Positions 21,157 to 32,541 of a stretch of DNA of 52,374 nt are shown piece after piece. The notes under the pieces were generated by a model. The model did not search any database. It had not been told where the DNA came from and saw only the letters and a program-made list of their open reading frames with translations. Both the position numbers and the translations under genes were made by a program. Numbering within the stretch: position 1 is the stretch's first letter; each line of letters opens with the position of its first letter. Source of the DNA: Perkinsus chesapeaki (lineage: Eukaryota > Perkinsozoa > Perkinsida > Perkinsidae); contig JAAPAO010000213.1 in NCBI GenBank assembly GCA_013115145.1, positions 1 through 52,374 on the forward strand. Direction: 5' to 3'.

Positions 21157-22394
21157 ATGGGTCTACAAGAGTGGCAGGTCGGGGTGGGACTGTGTCTTGC
21201 TGCATGTGTGATATCTAATATGGGTATGGTTGTCCAAAAGCTCAGCGTATATAGATACGAGGAGTATGCACGCTCAAATGGTAGCAGCCCTTCTCTTGAG
21301 GAGGGCGATGAGAGCGGCGCCTCCGCAGCCCGACCACCCGATGAGTCGGCCTCATTGTCGGACGGTCTTTTGCCCAAGGAGAGTATGTTGGTGCCAGTCT
21401 ATCGGCAACCACTGTGGTTGCTTGGATTTGCGGTTTTCCTCTCTGGACAATTGATATCTATGTGGGCACTGGGAATGGCTCCCCAGTCTATGCTGTCTTC
21501 GCTAGGGAGCTTTAGCTTAGTTAGCAACTCCTTCCTAGCACCCCTTATACTCAATGAACAACATAATTCAATGTCAATTTATGCTACAGTTTTACTGGTC
21601 GCTGGTAGCGTAATGGTTGTTTTGTTTTCGCAGCACAGTGATGAAGAGAATACTCCAGAGGAGCTCGCTCGTAATCTGAGGGGCTTCCCTTTCATTATTA
21701 TGATGATCACTATAGCTGCCTTGCTTGTTGGTCTAGCCACACGAGCGTATAGATTGCGGAAGATTCAGCAGATGTTAGAGCCCATATACTTTGGTATGGT
21801 GTCTGCTCTCCTCGGTGCTCTATCGGTACTCTTTGCTAAATGTGTGTCTACTCTCCTCCATACCCTAGTATCTAAGCATGATGATGAAAGTGACGGTATT
21901 GGCATAGCCACTGGAACAGCTATATTAATATTCACTCTGAGTGCACTATGCTCCTTGATGAGTGTTTACTTTATGAATTTGGGCCTCATTTGCTTCAAGG
22001 TAACAACTACCTTGTGTAGTATTATGAAAAGTATGTTTCCTATTAGGCTCTCTATATCTTGCCGGTATACTACTCCTTGGCTATAGTCTTCCAGACTATA
22101 ACAGGGGGTGTATTCTTCAAAGGTACGTGCTCATTTGGCTGTCCCTCGTTCGATCCCATTCCCTCAGAGTTTTCCGAGTTCACAGTTGCACAGGCGCTTG
22201 GCTTCAGTGGAGGGGTTTTGCTTACAGTGGCGGGCGTGTGGGTCCTAACCACAGCAGACCTGGCTAGCACCTGTCCCGAGGAGACCAGCTCGAGCGAAGA
22301 GGGCACCAGCTGTGTGGAGGAGTATCCACGAAGGGCAGTTGTGGAGGTTGTAGAGAATGAAGATGGAACAGCAGCCGACTTGGAATCTGGGTGA
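21157..22394 (+). CDS. NIPA-like (DUF803) magnesium transporter 3
   Basis: ATG at 21157. TM1 has ISNMGMVVQKLSVYR, followed by an acidic Ser-rich loop (about 40 residues) not present in copies 1 and 2. Then come YRQPLWLLGFAVFLSGQLIS, APQSMLSSLGSFSLVSNSFL, APLILNEQH, YFGMVSALLGALSVLFAKCV and a TM with LMSVYFMNLGLI. Introns 22000-22046 and 22123-22167 bracket the conserved LPVYYSLAIVFQTITGG exon. The tail is Glu/Ser-rich and acidic. The strongest similarity is to copy 2. Confidence 0.9.
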
Positions 22395-23377
22395 GCCAGA
22401 AGACGTTTATAAACGTGGTTTATAAATTGTATTGCTGCCTTAGCGCCGCAAAAACATCGAGCATCGGCGTAGCGGCAGAAAGAGTTATTGATGTGAACGG
22501 ATCATTCCAGAATTATGCCCGGTCGAGAACCCTACCGGCGGCGGTGGTGCCGATAAGCTATAGTAATCCGAGCTTATATCGACCACATGAGAACTCTCCA
22601 GCAACATCATCATCCCCAAGGAATGGCGATCTAGTTCTAGATCTACCTCTCCACCATAGGGTAGGACGCTTTGTGACAAGTAACTAATTTATATTTAGGT
22701 GCCTGCCAACAGCGCTCCTGTGACCCCCCGTGGAATTACCTACCAGTATCATCACGCTGGTACAGTTGGTACTGGTGGCGGAACATATAGGCATAGCGGG
22801 CCTCGGCATAGACTGAGTGTGCCGACACCACTGACGCCTGCTGAGCTCGCCAGGACTACGACGACTACGCTTCAGCATGCCATGGTGGGATATCTCTATG
22901 CTTGCCTGGTTTAAGGATCCACTTTTAGTTCGACACTACACCGAGTAACTGGGGCCTTCTTATGCGTGGTGGCATTCCAGAAGAAGAAAGGACTGGAGAT
23001 TGGACCTCTCGATCGCACCATAGACGCTCGATTCATCATGGATATCATCCGCTGGGCCACACCAATGTGGGGGCAATGACCACGACAGCTGCAGCAGCTG
23101 CGAGGGCTGCTATGGAGATGTCCTCAGTGACGTTGTTGGCTTCCCAGGTAGGGTAATCCTATCCCACTTTTCTAGGGATTTTGTTTGGCAGATGGTTGAC
23201 TGTGGAGCACGGCTAGATAGGGCTCATACATGCGACGATTTCTCTCCCCGAGCGGCGGGGGACAGAACCTCAAGGTCGCATCGTAGGCGGTCTATCGTGG
23301 AGCAACACGAGGAAAGGCGTCGGCGCAGCGAGGGCGTTAGAGATAGGTTCCACATCGAAGTTGAGAACGTACATTAG
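22395..23377 (+). CDS. Possible low-complexity His/Arg/Ser-rich protein exons
   Basis: Several open stretches after AG acceptors look like exons of one poorly conserved gene: 22699-22914 (Thr/Gly/His-rich, ARTTTTTLQHAMVG), 22962-23156 (GDWTSRSHHRRSIHHG and an Ala run), and 23192-23377 (GDRTSRSHRRRSIVEQ, then Arg/Glu-rich). The motif TSRSH-RRSI occurs twice in separate exons. No start codon is assigned and no function is recognised. Confidence 0.3.
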
Positions 23378-23620
23378 AGTGAAGCCTCGATCTGCTATCA
23401 TTATCCCAAACATATTGTCAATGTAACCGTTTGATTTCATCCATTTTGTACACTTGATAATGTCTATTGAGCGCCGTTGGGTGGCGGCTTCGTCAACGTT
23501 GTATACATTCCGAGCATTGTGTCACTGGTGGTCGACCCTAGGCTTTGAGTTGAGTATTAAATATAATGTGGTTCTAATGTAGGGTCATTTTTATAGGGGG
23601 TGCGAAGAACACTGCGGAAG
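23378..23620. other. Upstream region of CSN2
   Basis: No coding feature supported. It presumably holds the CSN2 promoter and 5' UTR. Confidence 0.4.
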
Positions 23621-25976
23621 ATGTCCGACGTTGAGGGTACGACAGCCGTTGTCTCACAGTCGCCTTGGAGTAGTGCCTTTTAGAATTTGCGTACGAGTCC
23701 GATGGAGACTATTATGTAGACGATGACTACGATGTGGATGGGGAGGGGGAGATGGATGATGATGCTGTCGAGCTTGAGAATGCTTATTATGATGCCACTG
23801 GTAGGCAGCAGCCACTGGACCTTTAATAAGGTATCACTGCTCTAGATAATTTCCGATCGAACCCAACTCTGGCATTAGAGCAGTTCAATAAAGTTATCAA
23901 GTTGGAGAGAGAGTCAACGGGTCAGGACTCCATCTCCTGGTGTGCTCGAAAGCGCCCCTTTATGATGTCACTTTTGTAGTTCAGGCGATTCAAAGCACTT
24001 CGGCATGTAGTGGTCCTCCAGTGTCGGCTCGGTTACCCTTCTGAGGTGGTGGAGGCATCCTACAAGCAGCTGTTGTCGTACATGGGAGAGGTGTCGAAGA
24101 ACGAGGCTCAAGAAGCGATAGATTTCGTCATTGACGCGGTAAGACTATTTCTGACAGAAGGTTGCAGGGCATTATCACCTTCAAAGTTACCTCGAGACGT
24201 GTACTTTCCTTAGTTGTCGCCCCCTACGGTTTCAAGTGCAGGGGGGCCTCCCTCACCAGAGGACAGTGCGCTTAGTGATAACCAACTTCAAGCAGTGTAG
24301 ATAACTCCTTCAACGATGTAGCAGTGTAATTGTCATTATAGATACGAGTTAACATTGGAAGCCTTGATGAGCGCAAGGAACGATCGCCTGTGGTTTGCTA
24401 CATCGCTCAAGCTAGCTAAGCTCTATTTGGGTAAGGGTCAGACTGAGCGGATGAAGAAGGTGGGACCGAGGTTCGAACCTGCGCCGTTGTGAAGTTTACT
24501 GGATAGGTGCTGGCGGATTTGCATGCCCATGTTGAGCAGTGTGATTATAACGGCGACGAGGGCGCTAAGAGCGCCAAACTCCTTGATGTAGCAGCACGTT
24601 GGAAATATTTTGTTTCCTGAATCCTGTGGCAGGTGTACTCCTTGGAGCTGCAAGTAGCTGTAGCTGAGCGGGATAATGCCCGAGTCCGCGGGATCTACCC
24701 GAAGACTCTCAGTCTTACCCACACCATCGCTGATCCACGAAATGTGGCGGTGATCAGAGAGAGTGGAGGGAAGCTTTTCATGGCCGAGAGGAGATGGAAT
24801 GATGCCTACAATGAGTTTTTTGAGTCATTCAAGAACTACCAAGAAGCGGGAAATTCCAGAGCCAAAACCATCTTAAAGTGAGAGACCCCCTCGTCTGCCT
24901 GGCAAGCGGGATGCCATAGGCCATACCAGGGCGAGGAGTGGCACTCGATACGTTTAGGTACGTCGTCCTCGCCTCAATGTTGTCACTGTCAGATATCAAT
25001 CCATTTGATTCACGAGAAGCTAAAGTGTAATTTCTGATGATTGTTCCCTCCTATCATAGCTTGGTGGGTAGGTACCAGAATGATCCCGATGTATCAGCTA
25101 TAGTGGAGCTTAGAAGGCTCTATGAGGCGGGGGATGTTAAGGCTTTGAATAGGCTATTACAAAATAATACCAAGTAGGGTCGGCGGTGAAAGCAAGAGTT
25201 TCGCATTTTTCCGTGTAGTATCAGTCGGGATGCCTTCATCACTGAATACGTCTCTGTATTGCTGATTAATGTCCGCCTTAAAGTACTGGAAACGATGGTG
25301 CGGCCTTACCGTCGGGTGAGGCTAAGTTGCCTAGCAGAGGTTAGCAATGCCTTATTCTCCTCTTCCTCCTCCCCGTAGCATTCGTTCAGTCATTATGCAT
25401 GCCCGAAGAGGAGCTAAGATCATTGCTTGTGCGGCTTGTTATCGAAGGCCGAGTTGATGGTGGTAGGATTACTATCGTTGATGATGAAAGCCAGAGCTAC
25501 CTGGAGATGCCTTGCCGGTGAGTTTCGATGGTGTCGTATTGTACCTATCTTTTTATGCACAGGATTCAACGCCAAGCGTCCTTCTCCTCTGCAGCCCATC
25601 ATGAAGCGATAAGCAACTGGCTCAATGCTACTAACAAACTAGCTGAAATGTGTTCGCCGATGGTCGCATCTTTACCCGCACCAGGAAAGGATTGCCCCCC
25701 GGCTGGAGGTCGACAGCAACATCATGCCCATCAATATCAACAACATTATGAAGGAGCTCCACGACGGTATCAAGCTCGCGACAGGCAGCAGCAGCAGCAA
25801 GCGGAGAGGTTTGTAAATTAACACTACATCGAGATGGAGGCTTCTATATTAGGCAGTCTCCTGATAATGGCGTGTGGTCCACGACATCATCTCCCAGTAT
25901 AGATGATGATGGTGATGTTGTTATGAGTGGTGGAGGTGCCCCTCGCCGACGACTGGTTGACGATCCGCAAGTCTGA
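23621..25976 (+). CDS. CSN2: COP9 signalosome subunit 2
   Basis: ATG at 23621; intron 23637-23683 gives the typical acidic N-terminus (ESDGDYYVDDDYDVDGEGE) followed by VELENAYYDA. Later exons match the family along its length: FRRFKALRHVVVLQ, YKQLLSYMGEV, ALMSARNDRLWFATSLKLAK, VYSLELQVAVAERDN, VIRESGGKLF, WNDAYNEFFESFKNYQE, INPFDSREAK. The winged-helix/PCI part has MPEEELRSLLVRLVIEGRVD. It is a scaffold subunit of the complex that removes NEDD8 from cullins. After the normal end comes a Gln/His-rich extension (HHAHQYQQH, QQQQQ). The frame can stop at 25821, or a typical 45-nt intron can lead to an acidic exon stopping at 25974-25976. I prefer the longer model, with moderate confidence. Confidence 0.88.
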
Positions 25977-26315
25977 ACTGCTTAACGTTGTTCTTTTTCT
26001 AATTGTAAACATTGGTAGCGTCTTTTGTGGCTGCTGTTAAGCGATGTGTTACCAACACTGCTGTGGAGTATAGCAAGTACTGGCGTAACGGCGTAATAGG
26101 CTTGGTATATATACTAGATACGTTGAGCAAGATGTAGAAAAATTAACTGACAGGAGCTCGGGATTTTTCAACCAAGCTCAACTTGGCCCTGAAGAACCTT
26201 TCCAACTCTAGATCGTTGCCGTCGACACTTTCAAGGGAGGTTAGTTGAGCTCATTGGAAAGGTCGATCCATTTCACAATTACCCAGTGGGTGTATTTTTG
26301 CTCTTTGTTGGTCCA
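25977..26315 (+). other. Unresolved possible exons between CSN2 and snurportin
   Basis: Two open stretches (VAAVKRCVTNTAVEYSKYW near 26020-26090 and ARDFSTKLNLALKNLSNSRS near 26155-26240) have plausible coding composition and flanking AG acceptors. I cannot join them to a start codon or identify a family. They may be a small gene or part of a longer 5' leader. Confidence 0.3.
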
Positions 26316-28986
26316 ATGGAGAAGCCAATAGCAGCTGAAGGGTCTCCAAGCACTGCAGCTAGTGCGCCCACAGGAAGTGATGAACCTATTGGCTCTCATA
26401 GGGTCTTCAAGCCCAGAGGAGAGACGCAGTTAGAAAGGCGTCGGAAAGCTCTGAAGGAGCAAAGGGCTCGTATAAGGGAGGAGAGACTGGAGGAGCTGAG
26501 ACAGGTTAGTCAACGGTGTTTATAAGGGAGACAGCACTGTCAGATAGCGCAAGTTACCGAGGCAGACGACAACGAAAAGATCGAAGTGGAGCTCCCATTG
26601 GCAGAGGAGGAAGTTGCCGAGGATCACAGCGGTGAGGATGATGCTGAGATGAATGAAGATCAGAAAGCCGACCGGAAGAATGTTAAACAACGACGGAAAG
26701 TGAAGAGGTTCAGGTTTTGGGCTAACCAACTGATGTGAGCCCCACCACCACCACAGGGGATAGTACATCAATTACAATGATGACTGCTCATTAGGTACCC
26801 GGATTGGCTGGTTGAGGTGCCTGGTGATCTCACCACTCAATGGCTCGTCAAACTGCGACCAGAGGGAAAGCATTGTCTCTTAATAATTCACGCAGGTCAC
26901 GGTCCTGATGCGCGTTAGCGGTGTAGTTCTACCTAGGGTACCTGCCATTTTCTCCACGGTTTGTATACACCAATGGCGACCGCTGATGGATTGCCATTAT
27001 AGCGTTAAATATCGTCATCAATAGGGGACTTGATTCGGACTTTAAGTTTTACCCGAATGCAGTTGGCCAATTTGCTGTACCCTACTACCTCGATTCGACA
27101 TATAATATGAGCCTCCATACACTCCCATTGTCCATCGGGGTCTTCAGGTACAGCTACTCTGCGTAGTAAGAATGGACGGTATTATTGGAGCTACTACGTG
27201 GGACCTGAGTTTGCCGGAATGGGCCTCACTGTTTTGGATGTTGTCTATCCCGATACAACACCTGGTTTCCGTCGAGCAATGTATCATTGACCTCCCTTCG
27301 AAAGAGCTGCGCTTTGAACGTGCTTGCCTCAGATTCGTGATGGATGTGATTATCTGGAACCATAGTGAGCTAACATCAGCTGATGCGGAGTGTCGACAGT
27401 ACTGGTTGAAGTCCAGATTGGAAGATATGAACTCCAAAAGGGCAGACCTCTTTGGAGGGGATTCCTCCATGCTTGCTATGGATGCCAGTGAGGATGACGA
27501 CACTATGCTACCAGACCTAGTCTATGTGCCAGTAAGCTGTATGGGACAATTTACGCCCCTGGTTGTCAGGGTAATGCATCCTGTCTTCTTGCTGTGCTGA
27601 CTGTGTATTCGATTGTGATGTGATCGGGGATAGCGGTACACTATTTGGTTGCTCAATTCAGGCATTCGATGCAACGTGCGAGACAATATCAGAGTTGTAC
27701 AACGGTGAACACGAAGGGATAGACTACCAACCGGATAGCTTCGTATTCATGCACAAGCAGGGCCTCTACTGGCAAGGCCTCACTCCACTGGTACTATCTC
27801 CTTTGCGCAATACGTTATACTAGAGGTCTCAGGTGCTGTGCTATAGAGATAAGCACCTTTCCAGGTTTTATATCGATACTCCAGATGAGGCTGGGTATTC
27901 TGGTGATAAGAAGGACTCTGTCATGCCGGTTGTTCTGCAAGTATGGAAGCCCTCCCGGCGGCCGGTTGCATCCCTTACATCGAGCAACGAGGACAAGGCA
28001 GCAACACAGCAAGAACCACTTTATCTTCGTAGGATATTTGTGCCTATGCTGCATACCTTATTATTACCTGTGCTTTAGGCACATGGGATAAGATTGTCGT
28101 GGCCGAATTGCCTGAGGACGTACGGAGTAGTGTTAAGCCCAAACAGCTTGTGAGGGTGCAAGTGTCAGTAGTGTGTGGCGGACATGCAGTTTGCATGGAA
28201 AAAGGCACCATTAAAGGCCTTAATGCTGCTGAGCTGCGAGGAATACAGTGGAACACCCTCAAGTCTGTGCCAAGTAATAATCATGGAACTATGAAATGGT
28301 GCAATAGTGAAACACAAATTCTGTTGTGGTAGGAGATACGATGAACTAGAAGCCTTCTCGTCAGGTTCTCGCCTCTTCCCGGACTCCTGGTCTCGGATTT
28401 TAAATCAGGAACATCTCCGCCGCCGAGGCGAAAACTTGGTCAGCATTAAAGACATTATTACTGGAGCTTCCAATATGGAGTACTCATAAACTGTCGTCTG
28501 TATAGTTGAATGCATTCTTATAACGGTGTTTCATTGTTGCAAGACGAATCTTTTGCTAATTGCTAGGCAGTTAATCGAGCCGTTGAGGGCGGGGGCAACT
28601 ACATATTGCGACTCCAGGGTGCGAATCCTTCACCACCACCCTCACAGATTCAATGCCTTATAACCAATGGAGTCCTGTTTGTCTATCGTGGGAAAGCTCT
28701 ACAATGGGAGGGTGAGTTCGCATTAAGGAGAATGGGCAGTACGATGAATGATTTAAACACTAAGAGCGTGACGAGCTCGATGGGATACAGTCAGGGTGAA
28801 GAACGTGGATGGAACATAATTAGTCGCCAACTTTTAGTCTTACTGGTGAACCTCGTGACATCGAATCCAGTGCACCTGCTAGTTTTGACTCCTCTTGAAT
28901 CAACCTCGAAGCACTTCTGGTCGATCCGCGCAAAACCTCGCGACCCCGATTACAACAACAGAGCAACACGTCGGCGTGATGGATAG
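26316..28986 (+). CDS. Snurportin-1-like m3G-cap import adaptor with extended C-terminus
   Basis: ATG at 26316. An importin-beta-binding-like basic helix (HRVFKPRGETQLERRRKALK, then EQRARIREERLEELRQ) is followed by an acidic linker and FWANQLM|YPDWLVEVPGDL with WLVKLRPEGKHCL, the diagnostic snurportin cap-binding start. Later exons retain LRFVMDVIIW, CRQYWLKSRLED, PDSFVFMHKQGLYWQGLTPL and KHLSRFYIDTPDEAG. By family knowledge it binds the trimethylguanosine cap of snRNAs and brings snRNPs into the nucleus with importin-beta. Beyond the cap domain the coding potential continues for several exons (TWDKIVVAELPEDV, KPKQLVRVQVSVV, a QCLITNGVLFVYRGKALQWE exon), much longer than the animal protein. 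Exon borders at 26900-27300 and after 28330 are uncertain. Confidence 0.75.
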
Positions 28987-29490
28987 TAAATTGTTGCGCA
29001 TCGGACATATGTACAACTAAGCCTCATCTTATTATCGCCTTATTATCGAGTTACAGTGTATATCTGAACGGTATACCTTGAGCACGCATGTACAGTGTCC
29101 CGCCGGTGGCGGCGCGTGGAGCATAATGATTGACCGTCCTGTGAATCTCACCGCCTTTTGGCCCAAAAGTTTTGAGCAGAATTGCAGGAATCCGATCATG
29201 AGCTTTCGATTGAGCGTCTCATCACAAGCGAAGGACAGAAGGGGAGGATCTCGAATCAAGGTTCTTGATTGAATGGCAACAAATTGGTGCACGCATGCGC
29301 ATCGACGCGCATCGAGCCGTCGCCGGCGACGGCTGGTACCCGTCGCTGCTACCTCCGCCTGACTCGGGCGGCCAAAGCTGAATCGGTAGGGCGAATCTAA
29401 GCGTGCGTACATATATTTAACAGTCACCTGTACATGTCGCACTAGTGTCAAACTATCATTTATCATCTCCAATAGGTCTTTGGCCTTTTC
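28987..29490. other. Spacer between snurportin-like and GH92 genes
   Basis: No gene supported on the plus strand. A 158-codon minus-strand frame at 29032-29508 overlaps the start of the GH92 gene and has no recognisable domain. Confidence 0.45.
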
Positions 29491-31994
29491 ATGGCATTCT
29501 CTATCCACCAGCTCCTCATTTCACTAACCACGGTCATCGTCGGCGTGATAACTTCCGACGATATCTTCGATAATGTTAACATACTCGCTGGAACCTCTAA
29601 TTCTTACCCGCTCTCTACTGGAGGATCGATGCCTGTTATGTCCAGGCCATTTGGTTTCAATCACTGGTCTGTGCAGACTGAGCCTGATTCAAGCCAAAGC
29701 CGTTACTTCAACCCCGGCTCGAATAGCTTCTACGGTGTTCGATGTACACATCAACCTTCTGTCTGGATAGGCGACTATGGCTACTTCGTGGTAACAGCAT
29801 TGATATCCAGCCAGGGCTTCGATCGTTCGTTTGAAATGATGGACTTCTCCCCCCTCTATACTATCTATAAGCCTTACTACTTCAAGTCGTCCACTCTGGT
29901 CCCCTCCTTCCAGGCTTCGGCTATGGGAGGCGTTACCATAGAGATGACGCCAACTAATCACGCGGCCTACTTTCGCTTCTCTTTTCCCCCAAAGATGAAC
30001 TCACGTGTATTAGTGAGGCTTATGGATGGGCAGGCCGACACACCTGTTACGACTGATGAGGGTACTTTCTCGACGAGGACGCATGTTAACAGTGGTGGTG
30101 TACCGAACAACTTCACTATGTTTATTCATGGTGTAGCGAGCTCGAGCGTAAAGGTTGTGAATCTTGGTGGGTCTATAGCTTTAGATTACGACAACAGAAA
30201 GAGTCCAAAAAGGGAGCTAATCGAGCTCCGTGTTGCGACGTCTTTCATCTCCGAGGCCCAGGCGATGCTAAATCTGGCCAAGGAGCTTCCGGCTGATCGA
30301 TCATTCGATTCGGTTGTGAAGGAGGGGGAAGATGTTTGGCTCAAACGGCTTGGTTATGTAAAGATCGATCACAGCGTGCAATCAGGTAACTTTTTAAGAA
30401 CTTTTTATACCAACTACTATCGAACAATGCTATTCCCTCGACTTCTGACAGAGTATGATGAGACGGGAAGAGCCGTCCACTATAGCCCCTACACCGGGGG
30501 GACGCATCCAGGAGAGTTGACCACAGATAGTGGTTTCTGGGACTCCTACAGGACTGTATACTTGTGGCTAAGTTTAAGTGCTCCAGACATTCTGGATCGT
30601 TTATTAGAGGGGTGGGTTAATGCGTATAAGGAAGCTGGATGGCTGCCGACTTGGGCATCACCTGGCCAGCGAGGGTCCATGGTGGGGACAATGGGAGATG
30701 TGGTAATACCAGAACCCATTTATCAAATGGATCACGTAGAACAGCTTCATTTCTACAGGTCCTAGCGTGGGCTATTGTAGCCAATAAATCGCCGCACTTG
30801 GCCGATGATATGTATGCAGCAATCAGGAAAGATGCTTTTACAGACGGCGATGGTCGATATGGGAGAGACGCCTTGACGGAATATTCTAGAAAAGGGTGAG
30901 CCCGAAGGAGTATAAGAATTAATCTCAATATTTATCGCAACTCCTCATTTAGATACATACCAGTGGGATCTACATCCGAGGTGGTATCGAGGACTCTCAA
31001 CTATGCCTTGGCCGATGATGCGATTGCTCATGCTGCCGAGAAGCTTGGACATTCTTCAGATGCCCACGAGCTGAGCCAGCGGGCACATAAAGCCATTGAG
31101 CAAACGTTCAATGTGGAAACCAAGCTCTTCGAGGCCCGCGACAACGACGGTTTCGTTAAGGGAGTATCTCCGGCTTCTTGGTCGGATGAATATTTCACAG
31201 AAGCGTCAGGATGGCAGTATCGATTCTACGCTCCCTTCGACGTTGATTTCCTCGTCGCCAAGTACGGTGGAAAAGCAGATTTCTGCTCGCATGTGAAGAA
31301 TCATTTTACGGCTCAGGAAGCTCCCATCTTCATTACTGATCGCCGTGGCGTCTTCCACGAAGAAACTGAGCTATCTCTGCTAAGTGAAGGGTTTGGACAG
31401 TACGGTCAGAACAACCAACCTTCACATCACGTGCTGGGTGTTGCATTAGCTGCTGGATGCTTCGAACATGCTGATAAATACATGCGTAAAGTCCTGAGAG
31501 AGCTTTATACTCCTAATGGATGGCCAGGCGATGAAGATAATGGTGAAATGTCTGCTTGGTTCATGTTGAATGCTCTCGGCTTGTATATGATAGACTTTGG
31601 TAAGGACGAGGTATTGCTATTCTCACCAATGGTTAAAGGAGGTTATGAGATATCTCTCCCCGGAGTAGACAAGCCCTTATCTGTCCATAATAATGGATCT
31701 TATGATCACGCTTACGTTTGTCAAGTACGATGGTTCCCGGAGGACGCTCCCGATGGTCAGAATAAATCGCCAGATAGTAGCTTACGCCACAAGCATGCAA
31801 ATGCGGCGCACCTCCCATCCGCTGTGGCCCTGCGAGCGTTCGGCAAGGGCGTACATGGTGATTTGATGGGCAAACCGGGGCCTCCAGTTGATCAGGCCAC
31901 TACCGGCTCTCTTCCCAGCAGACGAGTGCCGCGTTCTGCTCTTACCAATGGCGGTAGGTTGGACTTCATTACTTCTTCTAAGCCTTGTCAATAG
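29491..31994 (+). CDS. Secreted GH92-family alpha-mannosidase-like protein
   Basis: Three exons, with introns 30703-30758 and 30896-30952. A signal peptide (LLISLTTVIVGVITS) precedes the N-terminal beta-sandwich (GTSNSYPLSTGGSMPVMSRP). The (alpha/alpha)6 domain shows FYTNYYRTMLFPRL, DSGFWDSYRTVYLWL, SPGQRGSMVGTMGDV, ASGWQYRFYAPFDV, PGDEDNGEMSAWFMLNALGL and ends with GGRLDFITSSKP. GH92 enzymes are calcium-dependent exo-alpha-mannosidases. The usual EPSHH motif reads NNQPSHH here, a Glu to Gln change at a position I recall as conserved and important in the active site. The GDED motif near the C-terminus is retained. It probably acts on mannosylated glycans in the secretory path or outside the cell; activity is uncertain. 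Confidence 0.88.
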
Positions 31995-32541
31995 CCAGCT
32001 TTTGAGTGTATGCAATCGAATTGTCCGTAACTTGCTATATTTTCGTGAGGGTCGTGACCTGTCTCATCAAGATCGTAAGGAAAGAACGAGGTCACATTAG
32101 CATGCTCAGTTTTGCCACAAGTACTCGTTGTCGTGTGACAGCTAATTCCGTAGGCGTGCTTAGCCTATCTTGTAAGCGCACGTAGCTGGACCTCGCAGGA
32201 TTGTCATGTGGACAGGTTGACCAACGTATCACGGATACTTCCGTGAGAAGTTGCCGTGGATGTCTTTTGTCTATGGCGTGCAAGGGTCAATACTACCCCC
32301 TCGAGCTATTATGTATACGTAGTCGTCATATTGAACACGCTATATTCTCACCTGTTATTACAAAAGTTTCAAATACTACTATTGCATTGAGTTAGTTAGC
32401 AACCTCCAGAACTCGGGGATCGTATGTTTCGGGTTAGAAATTCTAACTTCTGAATTTCAAATTATTCTTGACTTATAATAATAACTGGACCGGATCAGTT
32501 AGACTCCCTAGTAATAATAATAGCTCTGATTCCATTTTGTA
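31995..32541. other. Spacer after GH92 gene
   Basis: No gene seen; AT-rich with short chance frames only. Confidence 0.5.

Noticed and set aside
29032-29508. 158-codon minus-strand ORF before the GH92 gene
   Set aside because: No recognisable domain and it overlaps the GH92 start; probably chance.
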